From NCBI GenBank assembly GCA_049999765.1, contig JBNGIQ010007778.1:1-29860 (forward strand): DNA of 29,860 nt. The letters run 5' to 3'. This document shows, in pieces, positions 24,294 to 29,860 of this stretch. This stretch comes from Phaeoceros laevis (lineage: Eukaryota; Anthocerotophyta; Anthocerotopsida; Notothyladales). Made by a program: the position numbers and the translations under genes. The notes beneath the pieces were generated by a model. The model was given only the letters and a program-made list of their open reading frames with translations. It did not search any database and had not been told where the DNA came from. Numbering within the stretch: the stretch's first letter is position 1; every line of letters begins with the position of its first letter.

Positions 24294-25563
24294 AAGCGGT
24301 TAGATGTTTACAGTCTGTTTAGGTCTGCCTCATCATGTGCTGCCCCCCGTTTACGAGTCCGCCATTCGCCAGCAATGGATGCTACTTGCTCGCTGAAGTG
24401 CTATGTTTGCAGGTGAGACTCTAGTTTTTCGCAAGGAACTCCTTGAGCCACAGTCGGCAAGTTTTACTGTAGTATCATTAATATTGGCTGCGGAAAGTTT
24501 TGTTCATGGATATGCTCGCAATTCTGCGGCTTGGAATCTACGTCTTTGTTGTCACAACAGGCGGCTGAAAAGCTCTTTTGGCAATTGACTGTCAATTTCG
24601 GAATAACCTGAAAGTTTACAAGGGAACCTGTTCCGCTGCTCTTAGCGGAGATGCAACCCATGTCCCAAGCCAGCTCCTTCCTTCGCGAACTTGGTTTAAC
24701 CTGAATTTCCGTTTCAATTATGCAGAGCATGGCTGCCGGTCCGGCATGACAGCTGGACGGAGATGGAGAGGGTCCCAGCCACAACTGAAGCCAAAGTCTA
24801 TGCTGATGAAAATCTATATCGAGGCTTGTGGATGCTTTCAAGTTACAACTTTACAACACCTCAACTCTCCGTGATTTTTGTCGCCATCCCAGTGCTTAGA
24901 TTTTCAGGTGTTGCGTGGTATCATCAGTTCCAAGAAGAAGGTTGGATGGACTAGATAGACGTGCACTAGTTGTTGGCTGGCTGGACAAATATACGGTCAT
25001 GGTCAGTATCTTGTGTTCTGAGAGGAGACATACTGTGTATTTGACGTTTCTGATCAGTCTGGGATTTTTATGATCGTTTGGGATAACAGGATCTATTACA
25101 GGAAGGGCCCATCCTGAGTTATGCTATCGTTGCTATGCGAAGCTTCTCCAAAATCTATGGGTCTCATCAGCAGGACCAGATGACCACGAGGTACGAGAAT
25201 TGTAGGCAAATGCAGTGACAAGATAGTCTGAACGTTTTGTCATCGCAGCTAGAGGTTCTTCCTTGTTGTATGTTTTTGTTTCTAATCACAATAAACCAGT
25301 TAGGTAGAGGAAATGTTTTGGTTTCTTCGGTTTCTGCAATATGCCATCTTGTGGTGGCATAGCAGTCAGGGGCTGCTGTTTGCTGTGCATGTCTCACAAA
25401 TGCCTAGTGTCGTCCTAGCCTAACAGAACGGGTAGCTTCCATCTCCAAGTTAGCTAGAGTTTTCTATTTAAGGTCACCCTCGCCACTGTGTTGCTGACAT
25501 TCGCCCATGTTTTCTTGGTTGCCCAGTGGGTTACCATCATCTGAACAAACCCAATCCTGAAAC
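24294..25563. other. Intergenic, no gene recognised
   Basis: The left end is the likely promoter side of the F-box gene. Several frames of 60-125 codons show no family signature. Nothing convincing here. Confidence 0.45.
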
Positions 25564-26145
25564 TTGGCTACTCGGATTGATGGTGATCCCAACCTGGCTA
25601 CTCGGATTGGGTCCGTTTACAAGATGGTGATCCTGGGCCAGACGTTGATCAATGCAAGGGTAGGGATCTAGGACTAGGGTCACTTTGCACGAGTTCCTGA
25701 GCACCAGGAACTGGCAGTTGAACCTGCAAGGCAGGTCAATGTTCTTTTGAAGAATCAGAAAATTCTGTTGGCAACATGGTAATGCTGTAGCGGGCATGCT
25801 TGGTAAGAATGCAGACCTGTACTAGGGGAATTGAAGCAAAACGCTGGGCTCCCTTTTGCACTTGGTATCCCTGCAGCCTTGCTTGAGGTAAATCAGCACA
25901 ACAGTGACAGTCTAATTGATCCAGCTTTCAAGCACCAAGTGCTGGTTTTGAAGTTCCTAAACAATGTACATGTATGTTCTTTTGCAGGATATGGCAGTGC
26001 AGTGGCCAGCCCTCTGAACGGGCTTGCAAAGCTACACACTTGTCGTTCTGGACAGATGACGTCAAATGTGGCATGCCAGAATGACTTGAGAGTCCAACAA
26101 GCTGCTGTCCAGAGCAGTTGCTGGCCACAGTTGGATAGCTGGTAA
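25564..26145 (+). pseudogene. Decayed partial copy of the beta-xylosidase gene (exon 4, intron 4, exon 5)
   Basis: The DNA matches the BXL gene in the same order and strand. GCTACTCGGAT(TG) and GATGGTGATCC correspond to 20704-20740, GGGATCTAGGAC to 20758-20769, and CCTGAGCACCAGGAACTGGC (after GAGTT) to 20787-20806. CTGCAAGGCAGG and TTGAAGAATCAG follow. After the position of the exon 4 end it still resembles the BXL intron (TTGAAGCAAAA, then TATCC-TGCAGC), then CAGGATAT at 25985-25992 and ACTTGTCGTTCTGGA, TGTGGCATGCCAGAAT from exon 5. The start of the match is itself duplicated (about 29 bp). Frames are broken throughout. Because intron sequence is kept, this arose by genomic duplication, not by a processed transcript. 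Confidence 0.85.
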
Positions 26146-26510
26146 GTAGTTCTGGCTTCAGGAGTCCTTTCAAGTTGTCATGGCCTGTCCCATTAGGTTT
26201 GGGATTCATTGTGAAGGGCATAAGAATAAACTCGGGAGCAAATGAGCAGGGCTTGGCAGCCCAAATGTGAGTGCTTCACATTTTCGGCACCTGTCATATA
26301 TATATTTCCTTGGGTGAGTCGTTTCCTTGCGTTGATGTGTTGTTTATGTGACGAACTGGAAGGACGCCATGTTGCACTTGCTGCAATGATAGAGACTCAG
26401 TCAGTCCGACTGCTAGCAGTTCCGTGAGGGACTTTGGATTCGAGTTGCGTCGAACATCTGGAGATTTGCTACTGGGAAGCAATCTGCCCTTGCTCGGTGC
26501 TTGCAACAGG
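26146..26510. other. Upstream region of the polyphenol oxidase gene
   Basis: A CATATATATATTT run lies at about 26295-26307. No coding signature. Confidence 0.4.
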
Positions 26511-26516
26511 TATAAA
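26511..26516 (+). promoter_or_regulatory. Probable TATA box of the polyphenol oxidase gene
   Basis: TATAAA in the context CAGGTATAAACCGC, 78 bases before the start codon. This would give a 5' leader of roughly 50 bases if transcription starts about 30 bases downstream. Confidence 0.5.
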
Positions 26517-26593
26517 CCGCAACCACGACAGCGATTCGGATCAAGAAACCAGCAAATGTTCCGAATTCTAGACTGTCGATCAGCGAGCTGGCC

Positions 26594-28503
26594 ATGGGGG
26601 TTGTTCGAGTTCCGTGCCTGCTGCCGGCATTCGCAGTACTCTTCTTGATCGCTGCGACGCCGATCAGTGAAGGAGCTCCCGTCCTGGCACCTGACTTGCG
26701 TCTGTGCCAGGAGAGGTCTGCCGTTGGTGAAAGGTGCTGCCCACCCTCGCCTGGCAACAGCACAGCTTCCATCAAAAGATTCGACCTCGCCTCCGTGCCT
26801 AGAACCATGCGCGTCCGCAGGCCAGCGCATCTTCTGGACGCGTCGGAGTGGGAGCAACTGAACGTGGCGTACCAGCGGATGAGAGCGCTCCCCGACGACG
26901 ACCCTCGCTCGCTGCTCAATCAGGCCAGGATCCACTGCGCTTACTGCACGCCGGCGCTCCCTCTCCCCTGGATCGACCCCACCGACAACCAGACCGCCCT
27001 GCTCGACGTCCACGGCAGTTGGATGTTCCTCCCGTGGTACGTGCCTGACATCTTCAATCGCCTCTCCTGCTCTGTCTGTGAATTCAATCCAAATCTGAGA
27101 GCGCACGGTTTCCTGGCAGGCACCGATTCTTCGTCTACTTCCACGAACGCATCCTGGCGTCGCTGGTGGGCAACGAGTCCCTCGCGCTGCCGTACTGGAA
27201 CTGGGACAACCAGGACGAGGCAACGTTGCCGGGCGCCGTCCCGACGGGGTACGCCGACCCCGAGTCGGCGCTCTACGACGTGAACCGGAACCCCAACCGC
27301 GCGCGTCCCGCCATCGCCAACCTTAGCGACTTGGTACCGGCGGCCATGGAGCTCCGGGACTTGGGCCCTCAGGCCAACACCGCCGCGCTCCGGGAGCAGA
27401 ACCTCGCCTTCACGCAGCTGTTTATGATCACCACGCCCACCACGAAGCGGCTCTTCCACGGCTCGCCGTTCCGGTTCGGCGATCCTCCGTGGTCGCCGCG
27501 CGCGGCGGGAGGGAAGGGCCTGATGGAGGACACCATCCACGGCGCCGTGCACTCCTGGATATCGAACACGCTGCTGCCATCCATGCTCGTGGGTTCACTC
27601 TTCCATCCCCCTGCGGGATCCTGAAGAAGGAACCTGTCAACCTCCTCAAATAAACTCACATCACATCGATCTTGCATTCCCTCCATATCTTTCATTCGTC
27701 AAGGCATCTGACCGGATTGTGCACGGTTGCAGGATATGGGCAACCCGGCCGCCGCCGCCGCCGACCCCATCTTCTTCTCCCACCACAGCAACATCGACCG
27801 GCTGTGGGTTGTGTGGAAGAGCATGCGGGAGTGGCGCGGCGACATTCGCGATCCCGACTTCCTCGATTCAGAGTTCGTCTTCTTCGACGAGCTCGGGGAG
27901 GCGGTGGTGGTGACGATCGAGCAGTCGCTCCGCCCGGAGCAGGACTTGCGCTACGTCTTCGAGCCCGCGCCTAACGGCGGGGACCGGCGGTGGATGAGAT
28001 ACGTGCCGCGCTCCTGCTCCCCGTTCCGGACTCGGAGGGAGAGAAGGGATTGGGTGCGGACGATCCCCGAGCTGGACCCGGCGGGGTACACCCTCGTGTA
28101 TGGCTCACCGGTGGCATTCCGCGTGACTCGGCCGCGCCGGGAGCCTGGATCGGGATCGGCCGCTCGATTCCAGGAGGTGCTGGTGGTTGAGGCGACCATG
28201 AACTCGTCGGTGGCGCCGGGGCTGGTGTTCGTCTACCTCATGCTTCCCACCGATGCGGTGGAGAACCCGCGCGATTTCCTCGACTGCGTCGAGTTCGTGG
28301 GCTTCGGCAACGATTTCTCTGCCGCGCTACCTGTCCCTGACAGGGCGCTGTTCCGGGTGGGGTTGGGGAGGAAGCTGGAGCAGCTGGGCGCTGTGGGTCT
28401 CACCGACATTGTAGTGATGATGGCGCCTGGACTCCCGCACCAGGAGGGGTTCGGTGTGCCTCTCTTCGTCCACAACGTGCGCATCGATCTGGAACCAGTG
28501 TAG
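26594..28503 (+). CDS. PPO: Polyphenol oxidase (tyrosinase / catechol oxidase), 3 exons, secretory signal
   Basis: Type-3 copper enzyme oxidising phenols to o-quinones. Exons: 26594-27036, 27120-27588, 27733-28503; 560 codons plus stop, phases consistent. The N-terminus (MGVVRVPCLLPAFAVLFLIA, then ATPISEGA) is a secretory signal peptide, not the plastid/thylakoid transit peptide of most angiosperm enzymes, so the protein probably goes to the apoplast or vacuole. CuA ligands: His114 in IHCAYC (Cys118 fits the Cys-His thioether bridge), His140 in VHGSW and His149 in PWHR; the 140-to-149 spacing equals that of sweet-potato catechol oxidase. CuB: His288 and His292 in IHGAVHSW, and the HH pair 321-322 in FFSHHSNIDRLW. 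The PPO1_DWL-like segment reads DPDFLDSEFVFF, with Phe for the usual Trp. A C-terminal beta domain follows to the end. The coding sequence is far richer in G+C, especially at third positions, than the neighbouring beta-xylosidase. Substrate preference (mono- or diphenol) cannot be told. Confidence 0.92.
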
Positions 28504-29741
28504 TTGTTGCTCATCATTCAGGCATCATTTGGAGCTGCCGCGCGCAATTGCCGTGGCCACGCTTTGTTCGTGTGAAGCAGGCCCCCTTGCTGCCTAATTA
28601 CCGCCTGTGTCCTGGGGACTGACCTTGAACCCTAGCCACCAACACTTTCAGCCTATTAGTCGCCTTCCCTCGCGCTCCTGCAGCAGCAGATTCAATAATG
28701 TAACAAGCCACAAAACAGCTGTGTGTTCACAACTTCACATGTTGTGCACGGGTTGGTTTACTTGGTTATGGCACAATTTTTTAAAACTTCCAGTCATTAA
28801 ATTGTCGAGCGAGATAGAGATAGTTCAGGTCTTTATGGAGCCTCGAGTATTCTTGTGTGCGAAATTGCAAACATCCTCAGAAATTTTTGTGGCATAAGTA
28901 GGACCTGCAGCACCTCTAGGAGTGCGACCCTGTGGACTTCGAATGGGAGGGAGTATTCAATTAAGTGAATAAAAATAAATCGTGAGGAAGTCCTCCAAGG
29001 TTCCAAGGAGAGATTCAGGCATTTTTTTGCAGCTTGGACGGGTTCCGATTGCATTCTCGCAAGCCTCCGGATGCATGGATAATGGCCAAGTCCTTCCTAG
29101 GCAGCGCTGTGTGTAGAGCGATTGCCCCAGCCCAACGTTGTGCTGCTGTTTCTAGGTGAGCAAACGAAGAGTATGGAGGCCTTGATGGAGCTTTCATTTG
29201 TTCAGTAACGTTGAGTAGGAGAGCTTTGTTTGACGAACTCCGGTCTGGCGTACCTGGTTGCAGGTCGGCGCATCTTTGCATTTGTCGGGAGGTAGAATTG
29301 CTCAGAGAAAACGGCGATGGAGGTCAGCCTCTGCGCACACAAGGGTATCGTCACTTTCATCTGCTGATGGTTTTCCCCACCGGTATACTTTACACGGGCC
29401 CGAGCTCAGCAGGTGATGTTCGTATTTGCCTGCAGTGCTGGGAGGGCGAGGACACTGGAAGGAATTCAACCTGGCAGGTATCTGTCTGGTATTGCATTTG
29501 ATGCAATTTGTTGTTGAATTAGGTCAGGGAACGGGATTGTTTACCATCTCCTAGTAAGCAGACGGTTTCATACGGTTTTTTGAGCTCCAGATTATCGCTG
29601 TTTGAGCTATGGCAACCTTCAGCAGGTTAAGACAGCACCTCTGCATTTGTAAGCTTGATCTGTGTCCAAATTGCTGCTTTGCTGCATCTAGTGTACATTC
29701 TGTAATTTTATCTGCTGAGATTTCTTTTCTTATCTACAGAT
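28504..29741. other. 3' flank of the polyphenol oxidase gene; no confident gene
   Basis: AATAAA-like signals occur at about 28968-28980. A 96-codon plus-strand frame (29211-29501) has no family signature. Nothing else is supported. Confidence 0.45.
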
Positions 29742-29860
29742 GGATCATCGGCCACCTATTTTAAGCCCTGGCTGAAATCGAGGTCAGCTTCTTCGTCCAG
29801 GCGGCTAGCAGCACTAGGTGGGAGTACAGGGCACGTCAAGAGGTTGGCATTGCTTTCCTT
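29742..29860. other. Possible exon at the right edge (strand uncertain)
   Basis: On plus, a pyrimidine-rich tract ending CTACAG (29739) precedes a frame open to the edge (GSSATYFKPWLKSRSASSSR and on), Ser/Arg-rich like a transit-peptide region. On minus, the frame entering from the edge is also open and ends at a TAG (reading PSAASRLDEEADLDFSQGLK, then stop), which resembles an ordinary protein C-terminus. The sequence cannot decide between the two. Confidence 0.25.

Noticed and set aside
26294-27223. 309-codon minus-strand ORF antisense to PPO
   Set aside because: It arises from the high G+C coding bias of PPO; it is Arg/Gly/Val-rich with no family signature.
26941-27552. 203-codon minus-strand ORF over PPO exon 2
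   Set aside because: Antisense shadow of the same G+C-rich exon; the sense strand carries the copper-binding motifs.

Overview
This window is nuclear DNA from a land plant. It carries intron-rich plant gene families with consistent GT-AG introns of about 80-250 bp: an IRE-type AGC kinase, a GH3 beta-xylosidase, a polyphenol oxidase, F-box proteins, a PLS-class PPR gene and a fibrillarin exon. The PPR wording, the short introns and a polyphenol oxidase with a secretory signal instead of a plastid transit peptide suggest a seed-free plant (lycophyte, fern or bryophyte). The sequence alone does not settle which.

Left part (1-5.3 kb): the first coding exon of fibrillarin runs off the left edge on the minus strand. 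It is followed by a PPR pseudogene (two frameshifts and one nonsense codon) with a possible tRNA-derived SINE remnant just upstream. Next is a frame-broken F-box gene whose intact paralogue lies about 19 kb away at 22.8-24.2 kb.

5.4-11.1 kb: a complete IRE-family AGC kinase on the minus strand. I resolved it into 16 exons with consistent phases, 1299 codons plus stop, including two short C-terminal exons that carry the hydrophobic motif.

11.1-18.9 kb: a gene-poor, repeat-rich interval. It holds gene relics, a 49-bp minisatellite, a perfect 16-bp-arm palindrome, a 291-bp TTAA-flanked element with terminal inverted repeats (piggyBac-like MITE), a 21-bp tandem repeat, two foldback palindromes that share terminal motifs, and a 10-N gap flanked by an identical 47-bp sequence (probably an unmerged assembly overlap).

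18.9-28.5 kb: a complete GH3 beta-xylosidase (6 exons, 814 aa), the intact F-box gene (442 aa), a decayed genomic duplicate of the xylosidase that still contains an intron, and a complete polyphenol oxidase (3 exons, 560 aa). The xylosidase and the oxidase both look secreted. Nothing links them beyond proximity. The right-hand 1.3 kb has no confident gene, only a possible exon at the edge.

I see no coordinated gene system. The most unusual items are the TTAA-flanked MITE and the pair of related foldback elements.
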